Source: CAYLOC01 sp964385195
GTDB taxonomy: Bacteria; Actinomycetota; Actinomycetes; Propionibacteriales; Nocardioidaceae
Direction of reading: 5' to 3'
NCBI GenBank assembly: GCA_964385195.1
Contig: CAYLOC010000039.1
Coordinates: forward strand, 1-20,258
DNA length: 20,258 nt
Shown here one piece after another: positions 9,201 through 15,360 of this stretch. The position numbers and the translations under genes are program-made. The notes beneath the pieces were generated by a model. The model was not told where the DNA came from. It saw nothing but the letters and a program-made list of their open reading frames with translations, and searched no databases. Every line of letters begins with the position of its first letter. The first letter of the stretch is position 1.

Positions 9201-10315
9201 TTCCCGGCTCCGGACAGCGGGGTGGAGAACGCAACGGGGACGGCCTGCAGCGCCTCCTGGCTCACCAACGACGTCGGTTTGATGTCGACGGTGACGCCAC
9301 CGGGATTCTCACCCTGCACAACGCCGTTCAACTGCACCGCGGCCGGTTTCGCCGTACCGCTCGCCGCCTGTTTCTTTCCGCCACCCGAAGCCGCGCCGGA
9401 GCCGGTGCCGTGGCCCGAGTCACCACCGGAGCCGGTGCCCGCGGTACCTGCCCCCTCCGCGCTCCCGGAGCCGTTCCCACTCTGGGCTCCTGGTGAGGTG
9501 TGCGTGCTGGTCGCCGTCGTCGCCTGCCGGTCGTGGACGTAGTCGGCGAGTTTGGGGATGAACAGCACCGCCAGCGTCGCCCAGACCGCGACGACCGCGA
9601 TCAGCGCGGTGACCTTGGTAGCGGTCGGTCCGAGGATCGGTACGGCGGTGAGAGTCCCCTGGGCGCGACGCGGCGCGCCGCGGCCGTGGGCGGTGATGGT
9701 GAACGCGTGCCGCATGCGCTGCCCGATGAACTGCGGGTGGGCTACCCGGATGTGACCGTGGACCTTGACGGTCTCGCCGGGGCGGATCTCCACCAGGTCC
9801 TGTTTCAGTCGCACCGGAGAGGAGCTCGACGCCTGGCTCTCCAGATACACACTGTCGGTGGTGGCGCCGGTGTTACGCAGGAGAACGGCGAGCCGCTGTC
9901 GCCACACCGCCTTGGACGAGGCCGGCACGACCTCGACGCTGACCGAGCCGGGGGCGTCCACCGTCAGGACGAGATCGGTCAGCGACGTCGATGCGGTCGC
10001 CTCGCCGGAGGCCGGGTCCAGCGCCTGCACGGCGAGCGCGAACGGGTACCGGGCGGGAAGGGCGCCGGTCTCCGGTGCGACCTGGATCTGCACCTCCGTG
10101 CTCTCCCCCGGTGGGACCGGCGCGGTGCGGGTGGGGCCGTCCAGCCAGGAGGACTCCAGCCCGAGTGCGGTGACCATCATGGACCGCGCAGCCGCGGCTG
10201 CGTTGGTGATGGTGACCGTGAGCACGACCGGGGTTCCGGCACCGGTGCGCATCTGGGGACGGGTCTGCACCACCGGCGCCGCTTCGCCGTACCGGCCTGG
10301 TCGGGAGTCAGTCAC
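3239..10315 (-). CDS. Giant membrane-anchored carboxypeptidase-regulatory-like repeat protein (2358 aa)
   Basis: Residues 1-230 form two Ig-like (NEW3/CARDB-type) domains without a signal peptide (VVLTVTITNAAAAARSMMV and LAVLLRNTGATTDSVYLES). A transmembrane helix follows at about 235-253 (VTALIAVVAVWATLAVLFI), then a Gly/Ser/Thr-rich linker (264-325). The rest is a chain of beta-sandwich repeats, mostly CarboxypepD_reg/transthyretin-like, with motifs such as GRYTLTDLPVPGTYTVTVSA. The last 574 residues are a different, alternating module. Arg/Lys before the helix and none of the cysteines in the first 250 residues fit N-in/C-out, while the repeat region has many close Cys pairs. No protease, glycosidase or LPXTG motif was seen. 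The GTG start overlaps the previous stop by 8 nt (GTGACTGA) and has an AAGGCGGA ribosome-binding site. It is the last gene of a three-gene operon and may be a surface fibre, scaffold or adhesin; function is inferred only. Confidence 0.85.
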   Translation of the reverse strand: MTDSRPGRYGEAAPVVQTRPQMRTGAGTPVVLTVTITNAAAAARSMMVTALGLESSWLDGPTRTAPVPPGESTEVQIQVAPETGALPARYPFALAVQALDPASGEATASTSLTDLVLTVDAPGSVSVEVVPASSKAVWRQRLAVLLRNTGATTDSVYLESQASSSSPVRLKQDLVEIRPGETVKVHGHIRVAHPQFIGQRMRHAFTITAHGRGAPRRAQGTLTAVPILGPTATKVTALIAVVAVWATLAVLFIPKLADYVHDRQATTATSTHTSPGAQSGNGSGSAEGAGTAGTGSGGDSGHGTGSGAASGGGKKQAASGTAKPAAVQLNGVVQGENPGGVTVDIKPTSLVSQEALQAVPVAFSTPLSGAGKTPAEAVYLMQDVAVGEHRRVVTGDDGAWSFPGVPQPGYYLLTFSKPGYQTQRFIVDSSGTKATKPLEVTMQAGDGSLSGSVAGPDGPVGGATVTITDGTTTITTSSTTTGAGNPVGTWAVDGLSTPSNYLVSVTKQGYGTESKLITVAAGSSAQVTTHLRTGVGSLVGTVSGVDTQGLHRGVGGATVTATNGTVTRTATTVTRGPVGRYTLTDLPVPGTYTVTVSADGYQPQTTKVHFRAGQPQARVDAQLTLSSAVVDGTITTSAGDGLVGVGLVLRNDKNTYKTTTASQPRGAFRFNGVAPGTYVLSSEKFGYHTDYVTVQASAGGTTSIDRTLRAVKGTVLAATARIRGSVQDARTGGPITCPQGESHCITVSVQPTGGTQNERTVRTRIAAGEEYTLPGTKAKGLLPGSYQVTASAPTYEPVTIEVPVALGALVTAPVIQLNPDPVIQGQLRYVVGRPHGVTCVWAIRVTADDQPPACSEPKCASLAEATGPDEPVCALVAGDDTYRMRLPGHGTYTVYIEPSDPEYVAPPPVTLQLGLGEVKQQDALLHRLGRIDVQVLEPGPGGELLASPHAKVMLADSHGKLMRSPRADVDGTFRFDRLQPGTYLVSAKQGTLTSPQTEVRVGLDQEVETSRAVTRAVSAALGRVMYVYDGKPTPVAGADVEIQGITGYDDEKPVYQSVHITTDDHGCFALYTKTVPKGGPCQDLAAGTASAVKQAILSNAVTVRVTADHLTGLPAQKVRLQPAPLINTFTLGLIPVQFRGELEVEPSGPEDLSEASVEVLTSPPGAGDVEVKVSDDGELTWSDSKYGHRIYPGTYQVRAQLHGYTSATETITCLPADGTCGPQHLVLYRKGSLTLTVLEPDDPVPAEGPRVKLRFSGDTDARTVTLDARTHSTTIDGLLPVRPGHAGQSLEHLVVTDAGYQELDPDDLDSVAACTNEDGKVDASAAIRPGEQRTCTVALRRLGAISGQVTGVVSWPDSTPMRYEDLKQATVTAYPCSATGRTEDGIVYCTKIDQSDAFSDTTDANGDYSITGTRAREGLRAGYWWLTVSKKDLKFQAACGHPMTIDQKARCGSTVNLQRANTAWPDATQNPTLWLNRVKLDVQITDQYKQKPENLTVSLRDLGGRQLAVASGGVGGLYHFADVVPGTYWVHAVGDKFNVSETKVTIVRTTKTNQPVVTRKMRVSRGTAIVTGTVNALQGANQQASGLANVTVCVVDADPVDDSTCADPVTGTDGDPLKATTTDNGQYRFTTVPYGDFWVVYLPPAGYKPTHSDKLTFGPAHMGTILSPTLVRVTHVVTVTVTGPDGVDLSGWVTSLIPTDTSTYPNPTLTPPTLAGSDAGTYTVEMRGPLGNGVPFGCWKFGLDKPSGHYGDLSLSEAPSGSDSQCPDGSFWVPETGDEAVSVGYTLDASKVTVRVTATPLSPNLLRPWLAHLSVTQGGDTVADGLTAFVSETQTLWLPNGQGYTFTATPLSFYRPAWKVGKTTGVTVSDGGVNVNVNISENPASVTVQTHGADSDFPQTVTIVYQNGLQPEAYLGGVVRESDDPYTFADLPAGNWTINVSAPGGATSDPVTVTLVGGQNGDDGDGETVQLKEPKFHLDLSVDAGEPLAPDDSGAYVPSTADITVTPKNGNDAVWSKDDAPLPFDQKVDLDAGTYTVSAKATVPVGDTGDGNAVWRADKEVIFPGDSQATLTLAEQPAKVSVNTTGAAADHPLDLSFTFENGLSLDCPTGATCAGRVSDDPVLFDNLPPGGWTFTATDQDGNSTKREVALHSGDNGTITLPDPSPLITFQVEADPAIPDDPIDTVDLVIQHKIGPQDWKAIEEWPDFDLTGTKDLRLLQSETYRVVAIPDDTTTWPKVISDQFTVTKSKTVTVTVSEVAGSLQVQTTGATKQAPQTLTFAFGGAQVVGLCDGDSDPCMRKTDDPSSFDDLVIGSWTVTATVGSGNNERTATCTRDVNNGDTTPIVLPMPTKKGATCQP
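3242..4963 (-). repeat. Three-fold A-B domain repeat at the C-terminus of the giant protein
   Basis: Residues about 1785-2358 alternate two domain types. The B units start at about 1881, 2075 and 2257 and share a Gly-rich opening (QTHGADSDFPQTVTI, NTTGAAADHPLDLSF, QTTGATKQAPQTLTF), then a DDP turn, then F-x-D/N-L and a W-T-hydrophobic strand (GNWTINV, GGWTFTA, GSWTVTA). The A units (about 1785, 1974 and 2163) are more divergent and end in a basic or Thr-rich strand leading into B. Each A-B pair is about 180-195 residues. The DNA copies have diverged, so the repeat is visible mainly in protein. The last two B units each have a Cys pair in the loop before DDP. Confidence 0.65.
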
Positions 10316-12863
10316 CGGGGTCCGCCTTGATGGTGAGGTCGCGGTAGGAGGGGTTGGTGTCGTGGGTGGAGCCCAGCTGTTCGCTGGCCTTGATCTGCAC
10401 GGTGATACTCGCCGCGGCCCCGCTGTGCGCCGTGGGGCGGACGACGATCACGTACGCCTGCGGGGCGTCGACCACCGGGAAGGTGAACCGTCCGTCACTG
10501 TCGGTCCGGGTGGTGTCAACCGGAGTCTTGGGGAACTGGTCGGCGACGTACAGTTCGACGGTCCACCCGGCCCGTGGCGTGGTGCCGTCGGTGCCCATGA
10601 CCCGGGCGGTGATCGACGCCGGGATCGCCAGGACCGTGCTGAACTCTCGTTCCTGCCCGGCCGCAAGCGTCAGGATCGTCGAGGTCGGTCGCGTCCCGAA
10701 CCGGCTCACGCTCACGGTGTAGGTGCCCGGTGGAAGGGACTGGAACCGGTAGGACCCTGCCATGGCATGCGGCACCGACGCGGTCGTCATGGTGTACGTC
10801 GCGCTTCCGGAGGTCAGCGTGACGGTGGCCTCCCCCGCCGGTCGCGGAGGTCGCCCGCTGCCCGCCGGCTGGGCCTGCCGGATCACGCCGTGCAGGACTG
10901 CGGTCGCCGACTGCATCCGCACCGCGATCCCGGAGTCGGAGATCCGAGCACCGTAGGACCCGGGCGTGATATGGCCGGTGCCGTCCAGGGACACCGACAC
11001 CGTCTGTGGTTGCAGGTCCGGCCGGGAGAACGTCACCGTGTAGGTCCCCGGCACGGGGAGCCCCCCGACGTTCCAGGTTCCGACGCTTTGGGCGGTGCTC
11101 TCGGTCTCGGTCTGCACGGTCAACACGCCGTCGGTGACGGTGACCGAGACCCCGGGTGCCGGGTCTCCGCCGTCGGCGAGCCGGACCGTGCCGGTCAGCG
11201 CACCGGCCGACCGGGTCAGGGTGATCGACACTCCCGTGAGCTTCTGCCCGGCATCCAGCGTCAGGGTCAGCGTCTGCGAGGCGTAGCCGGGCTTGCTGGC
11301 GACGAGGGTGAACTTCGCCGGGGTGGCCAGCCGGCGCAGCGTGAACGCTCCCACGTCGCCCTGGGTGAGCGAGACCGTGCTGGACTCGCCCTGGCGGGTG
11401 GTGGCGGTGAGGGACACCCCGCCCAGCGGGCCGGCGGGTGAGGTGACGGTGCCGGAGATGAGTCCGTCTCCCTTGCGGAGCACGACCTTGATACCACTGC
11501 GGTTCTCCCCCGCCCCGACGTCGACCTGTTGCACGGACGTCGCGTAGCCGGGTTTGCTGACCACGACCTGGTAGACGCTCGGCGAGGGGACGTTGCCGAG
11601 GGTGAACTTTCCGTCCGCCGCGACCGGAACCGTCTGTATGACGGCGCCGCCGTCCTTCTGGTTCCCGGACTGCACCGTGCGTAGCTGCAAGGTCGCACCG
11701 GCGACGTCGCTGCCGGAGACGGTCCCGCTGATCGTGGCCGGGACACCGCCGATCGTGACGTTGAGCCCCTTGCGTTGCTGCCCCTCCCCGAGCGAGACCG
11801 CGGTCGCGCCGTCCGGGGTGGTGGCGCCGGGGTACCAGAGCTCCACGAACCCGGCGCCACGGAAGGCCACCTTGTACTTGCCGGCAGGAAGCTGGCCGAT
11901 CGTGTACGTGCCGTCTTTTCCGGTGGCGGTCGTCGCGATGGTCGTGCTGGTGTCGTCGGCGGGGTAGATCGCGACGGCGACCGCCGGCACCGGCTGTCCG
12001 GACGTCAGCAAGGTGACGGTGCCGGCCAGCGCGCCGGTGCCGGTGGTGGCTTCGGAGTTGCGCGCCTGGGCCACCTGCAGCGCCAGGTCGCGATCGGCGG
12101 CGGACTGGCCGGCCAGGCGCGACATGGCCAGGGTGATGACGACGCCGAAGACGGTGATGGCGGCCAGCAGGCCCAGCAGTGACAGTGCGCCACGGGCAAG
12201 GACCGGCCGTTGCACGAGGGTGGCCGTGGCCAGTGCGTTGCTGGGGTCACGGCTCCCCCGCGGTGGTGCCGGGTCGTCGGGGTTGTCGAGGTAGATGCCC
12301 AAGGTGCGTACGGCGGGAGACCCGATGAGCTTCCGGCGTGCGGAGGCTCGCAGGTCGACCACCGCGTGCTCGCCCGGCGGAAGTGCCACCCTCGCCGGCT
12401 CGAACTCGAACCGGACCTTGGCCTCGGCGTCGTCTCCGGACAGGGTCTGGTCGATGGGGGTGTTGCCGGTGTTGTGGACGATCAGGCTGTAGCTGCCCCG
12501 TCGGCCCGCCGTGAGCGTCAGCGGGTCGACCCGCACCTCGGTGGAGGCCAGCTGCGGAACAGTCAGGTCGACGTCGATGACGCGGCTGTCCTCGGGCGGG
12601 GTGAGCTCGCGGACCTGGATCGCGATCCGCCGACCCCCGGCGAGGATGCGTTCGGGGACGGTGACGCTGGCCTCGAGGGTGCGGGACTCGTCAGGGAACA
12701 AGGAGACGTTCTCGGTCTCCAGGGTGACCCAGCCGGGGTCGGCGCCGAGCACCCGGACGACGTACCCGCCGATCACCGATGAGGTGTTGGTGAGGGTGAT
12801 GGACATCGGCACCGGCTGTCCGGGCACGGCTTCGGCTTGTTGGGGCGTCACCTCGAGGCGCAT
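10308..12863 (-). CDS. Membrane-anchored carboxypeptidase-regulatory-like repeat protein (851 aa)
   Basis: Residues 1-215 are two Ig-like domains (ITLTNTSSVIGGYVVRVLG and YSLIVHNTGNTPIDQTLSG). The transmembrane helix is at about 226-247 (ALSLLGLLAAITVFGVVITL), followed by a polar helix SRLAGQSAADRDLALQVAQ. About six CarboxypepD_reg repeats follow (starting near 276, 376, 466, 553, 654 and 748), with motifs such as DGTYTIGQLPAGKYKVAF and VGTWNVGGLPVPGTYTVTF. The first repeat carries ELWYPGATT then GGVPATISGTV, matched by VWFPSAST and GKPATISGTI in the 781-aa gene, so the two are paralogues. There is no signal peptide, so the Ig-like head is predicted cytoplasmic and the repeats outside. The protein has no cysteine. 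The ATG follows the upstream stop by one base (TGA-C-ATG), and the gene ends inside the next start. From memory, such proteins are often named 'hydrolytic protein' in Streptomyces; no hydrolase motif is seen here. Confidence 0.85.
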   Translation of the reverse strand: MRLEVTPQQAEAVPGQPVPMSITLTNTSSVIGGYVVRVLGADPGWVTLETENVSLFPDESRTLEASVTVPERILAGGRRIAIQVRELTPPEDSRVIDVDLTVPQLASTEVRVDPLTLTAGRRGSYSLIVHNTGNTPIDQTLSGDDAEAKVRFEFEPARVALPPGEHAVVDLRASARRKLIGSPAVRTLGIYLDNPDDPAPPRGSRDPSNALATATLVQRPVLARGALSLLGLLAAITVFGVVITLAMSRLAGQSAADRDLALQVAQARNSEATTGTGALAGTVTLLTSGQPVPAVAVAIYPADDTSTTIATTATGKDGTYTIGQLPAGKYKVAFRGAGFVELWYPGATTPDGATAVSLGEGQQRKGLNVTIGGVPATISGTVSGSDVAGATLQLRTVQSGNQKDGGAVIQTVPVAADGKFTLGNVPSPSVYQVVVSKPGYATSVQQVDVGAGENRSGIKVVLRKGDGLISGTVTSPAGPLGGVSLTATTRQGESSTVSLTQGDVGAFTLRRLATPAKFTLVASKPGYASQTLTLTLDAGQKLTGVSITLTRSAGALTGTVRLADGGDPAPGVSVTVTDGVLTVQTETESTAQSVGTWNVGGLPVPGTYTVTFSRPDLQPQTVSVSLDGTGHITPGSYGARISDSGIAVRMQSATAVLHGVIRQAQPAGSGRPPRPAGEATVTLTSGSATYTMTTASVPHAMAGSYRFQSLPPGTYTVSVSRFGTRPTSTILTLAAGQEREFSTVLAIPASITARVMGTDGTTPRAGWTVELYVADQFPKTPVDTTRTDSDGRFTFPVVDAPQAYVIVVRPTAHSGAAASITVQIKASEQLGSTHDTNPSYRDLTIKADPGD

Positions 12864-12864
12864 G

Positions 12865-15210
12865 TCACCGTCCCAGCCGTAGTGTCTGCGTGGCCGCCGT
12901 ACCGGCGGTGACGGTCACCAGGGCCGTTTGCTGTTGCTTCCCGGGGGCGGTCACGGTGACGCTGTAGCTGCCCGGCTGGAGGCCGTCGATCCGATAGCCG
13001 CCGTGTGGCAGGACGCCACCGGGGGCGCTGGACACCGCGGTCCAGACCTTGCTGCCGTTGGTGGCGGTGACGGTGGCGCCGACGTAGGCGTCACCGTCCG
13101 GACCGAGGATCTGGCCGGTGATCGCCCCGACCTGCTGGGTCAGCGTGACCCGTACCTTCGGTGGTTTGCTGTTCGCCTGCAGCGTGACGGGGACGGTGGC
13201 CGACCGGTAGCCATCCAGGGTGAAGGTCAGCGTGTAGGAGCCCGGTGAGTGCAAGCCGTTGACGACGAAGCTGCCGACCGAGCCCGACGTGAGTGTCTTG
13301 GTCGCGGGTTGGGTGTCATCGCCCTCCTCAGCCGTGCTCGTGCTCCCACCGACGGTGACCGTGGCGCCGCCGAGGCCGTGCCCCTTGGCGTCGACGAGCC
13401 GTCCGGTGACGCTGCCGGTCCCCGGCGCCAGCGTGACGTCGACGTTGCCGCGGCTCTGCCCGGCCTTCAGGTCGATCACGACGGTCTGGGTGCCGTGTCC
13501 CGGAGCGGAGAACGTCAGCACGTACGTCGAGGGCGTGGGGAGCCGGCCGAGGGTGAAGGCGCCGACGCGGCCGGTGGTGGGGGTCTTGACCTTCACGTCG
13601 GTGCCGTCCACGGTGGTCGACACGGTGACTCCGCCGAGGGGTGCGCTGCCGTCGGTCACCGTGCCGCTGATCTGTCCGGTGCTGGCGCCGAGGACGACGA
13701 CCGGCTGCAGTCGGTGGTCTCCGCCGCGCACGGAGACCGCCACGCTGGTGGGTTGGTACCCGTCGGCGGTGAACGTGACCTGGTAGTCCCCGGGCGCGGG
13801 GAGGCCGGTGAGGGTGTAGGCGCCGTTGGCGTCGGTCTTGGTCTTCGCGACCGGGCCGGCCGCGTTGGGGTTGTTCAACGGTCGGGCGACGACGGTGGCG
13901 ACGACGGTTTTGAGCGTGTCCCCGGGGTCGATCGTGCCGGAGATCGTCGCCGGTTTCCCGGTGACGGTGACGTCGCGGCCGCTGGTGGTCTCCTGGGCGA
14001 CGGCCGTCACCGGCGTACCCGCTGTGCGCGTGGATGCTGAGGGAAACCACACGGTGTCCACACCCTGCGCGCTGAACTTCAGGTAGTACGTGCCGGGGAA
14101 CAACCCGGCCAGGGTGTAGCTGCCGTCCTTCTGGGTGGCTGCGGAACTGACGATCTCCGGTCCGTCCTTGCCGTCGCGGACGGCCTGCACCAGGATCCGG
14201 CCGACGGGTTGGCCGGTGCTGGCGGCGCGGACCGTCCCGGTGATGGACCCGCCGAGTCCGGGGGCCACCTCGCCGCTCTTCGGCAGGGCGCCGGCAGGGA
14301 CCGCGGGGTTGCGGGTGGCGCTGACCGGCTCGATCACCGCAGACCGCTCCCCGGGCACCGACGCCGCTTGGGCCTTGGGCGTCTGGTGCTTGGCTGGTGT
14401 TGCCGCGAAGAACGATGCCGGTGCCGCCTTGGTCAAGGGGTCGGTGGCGAAGATCTTGGTCATCCCGAGAAGGAACACCCCGGCCCAGAGGGCGACGATG
14501 CCGGCGAGGATGCAGGCGGTGAGCAGACCGCGGCTGATCAACGCACGCTGGTTCAGCCGCACGATGACCCGCTGCGGTGCCAGCCCCGGCTCGTCGGGCG
14601 AGGGGGGCTCATCGGTGTCGGTACGCCGTGGGGTCGCCTCGACGGTGAAGACCCGCTCGAACTCCCCGCCGGCGAGCATCCGGGGCCCGCGGACGCCCAT
14701 CAGGACGGGGATCGTCTCTCCCGGCGGGAGGGGGGTGACCTCTGGGTCGAACCGCACGCGGGAGGCCCGGTCGGCCTCGGTCGCCCCGAGCCCGACCTCC
14801 AGGGGCACGTTGCCGGTGTTGGCCAGCTCGACCACGAACCGTGCGGAGCGATGCGCCGACACCAGTTGCGGTGCCGCGCTGACCTCCAGGGCCGGTCGGG
14901 CGGACACGTCGAGGTCCACATCGACGTACCGCGGGGGCAGTTGCGCCCCACGGGAGATGATCTCCACCGTCAACGGGTGCCGGCCGGCGGGGAGGCTGCT
15001 GGGTACGGCGAGCGTCAGCCGGAGCTGGCCCGCGCTGTCCGGGAACAGCGGGAGCACCACGGGATCGGCGGTGACACAGTCCGCCGGGAGCCCGATGAGC
15101 CGCGCGGAAACCCCGTCAATGATCTGCTCAGTGTTGACGACATCGATGCACAGCTCGGCCGTGGTTCCCGGTTCGGCCGCGACGTACGGCCGGGCCACGT
15201 CAACGCGCAC
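12865..15210 (-). CDS. Membrane-anchored carboxypeptidase-regulatory-like repeat protein (781 aa), first gene of the operon
   Basis: Residues 1-215 form two Ig-like domains (LCIDVVNTEQIIDGVSARL and RFVVELANTGNVPLEVGLG). A transmembrane helix lies at about 228-250 (GLLTACILAGIVALWAGVF), preceded by Arg residues (VRLNQRALISR). A loose Ala/Pro/Thr linker (about 255-320) leads to five CarboxypepD_reg repeats starting near 321, 420, 512, 598 and 694, with motifs such as DGSYTLAGLFPGTYYLKF and NGAYTLTGLPAPGDYQVTF. The predicted topology is N-in/C-out. The GTG at 15210 is chosen because the Ig domain starts at once (VRVDVARPYVAAEPG); the upstream TGGGG at about 15216-15220 is a poor ribosome-binding site. 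The stop is one base before the next ATG, implying coupled translation. The likely role is a cell-envelope scaffold or receptor whose head contacts a cytoplasmic partner; no catalytic motif is visible. Confidence 0.85.
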   Translation of the reverse strand: MRVDVARPYVAAEPGTTAELCIDVVNTEQIIDGVSARLIGLPADCVTADPVVLPLFPDSAGQLRLTLAVPSSLPAGRHPLTVEIISRGAQLPPRYVDVDLDVSARPALEVSAAPQLVSAHRSARFVVELANTGNVPLEVGLGATEADRASRVRFDPEVTPLPPGETIPVLMGVRGPRMLAGGEFERVFTVEATPRRTDTDEPPSPDEPGLAPQRVIVRLNQRALISRGLLTACILAGIVALWAGVFLLGMTKIFATDPLTKAAPASFFAATPAKHQTPKAQAASVPGERSAVIEPVSATRNPAVPAGALPKSGEVAPGLGGSITGTVRAASTGQPVGRILVQAVRDGKDGPEIVSSAATQKDGSYTLAGLFPGTYYLKFSAQGVDTVWFPSASTRTAGTPVTAVAQETTSGRDVTVTGKPATISGTIDPGDTLKTVVATVVARPLNNPNAAGPVAKTKTDANGAYTLTGLPAPGDYQVTFTADGYQPTSVAVSVRGGDHRLQPVVVLGASTGQISGTVTDGSAPLGGVTVSTTVDGTDVKVKTPTTGRVGAFTLGRLPTPSTYVLTFSAPGHGTQTVVIDLKAGQSRGNVDVTLAPGTGSVTGRLVDAKGHGLGGATVTVGGSTSTAEEGDDTQPATKTLTSGSVGSFVVNGLHSPGSYTLTFTLDGYRSATVPVTLQANSKPPKVRVTLTQQVGAITGQILGPDGDAYVGATVTATNGSKVWTAVSSAPGGVLPHGGYRIDGLQPGSYSVTVTAPGKQQQTALVTVTAGTAATQTLRLGR

Positions 15211-15360
15211 GGCAACCCCAGGTCGAAGGAGGTGGCGTAGACGCCCACGGCAGCGCGACGCCCCGGGCTGGACACGCGAAGCGTCCTGGTTCCACGACGC
15301 ACTCCCCGGCTCTGCACCTCAACGAGTAGCGACTGGCGGGTCAGCCAGACCTTCCCGAGG
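15211..15360 (-). other. 150-nt leader upstream of the operon with a coding-like frame
   Basis: This stretch lies between the stop of the ammonia-lyase gene and the first GTG of the operon. One minus-strand frame is open throughout (KVWLTRQSLLVEVQSRG near its start, GVYATSFDLGLP near its end) with about 80 percent G or C at third positions, so it looks like a former coding segment. It runs into the operon gene in a different frame. I do not recognise the product. No convincing TANNNT box for the operon was found here. Confidence 0.35.

Noticed and set aside
9765..11441. Plus-strand open frame of 558 codons opposite the junction of the 851-aa and 2358-aa genes
   Set aside because: It spans two real genes on the other strand, reads as Gly/Arg/Val-rich sequence with no domain, and is the expected antisense shadow in GC-rich coding DNA.
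3239..15210. Metallocarboxypeptidase or other hydrolase activity for the three repeat proteins
   Set aside because: The repeats resemble only the regulatory beta-sandwich domain of carboxypeptidases. No zinc-binding or other catalytic motif was found, so an enzymatic call is not supported.
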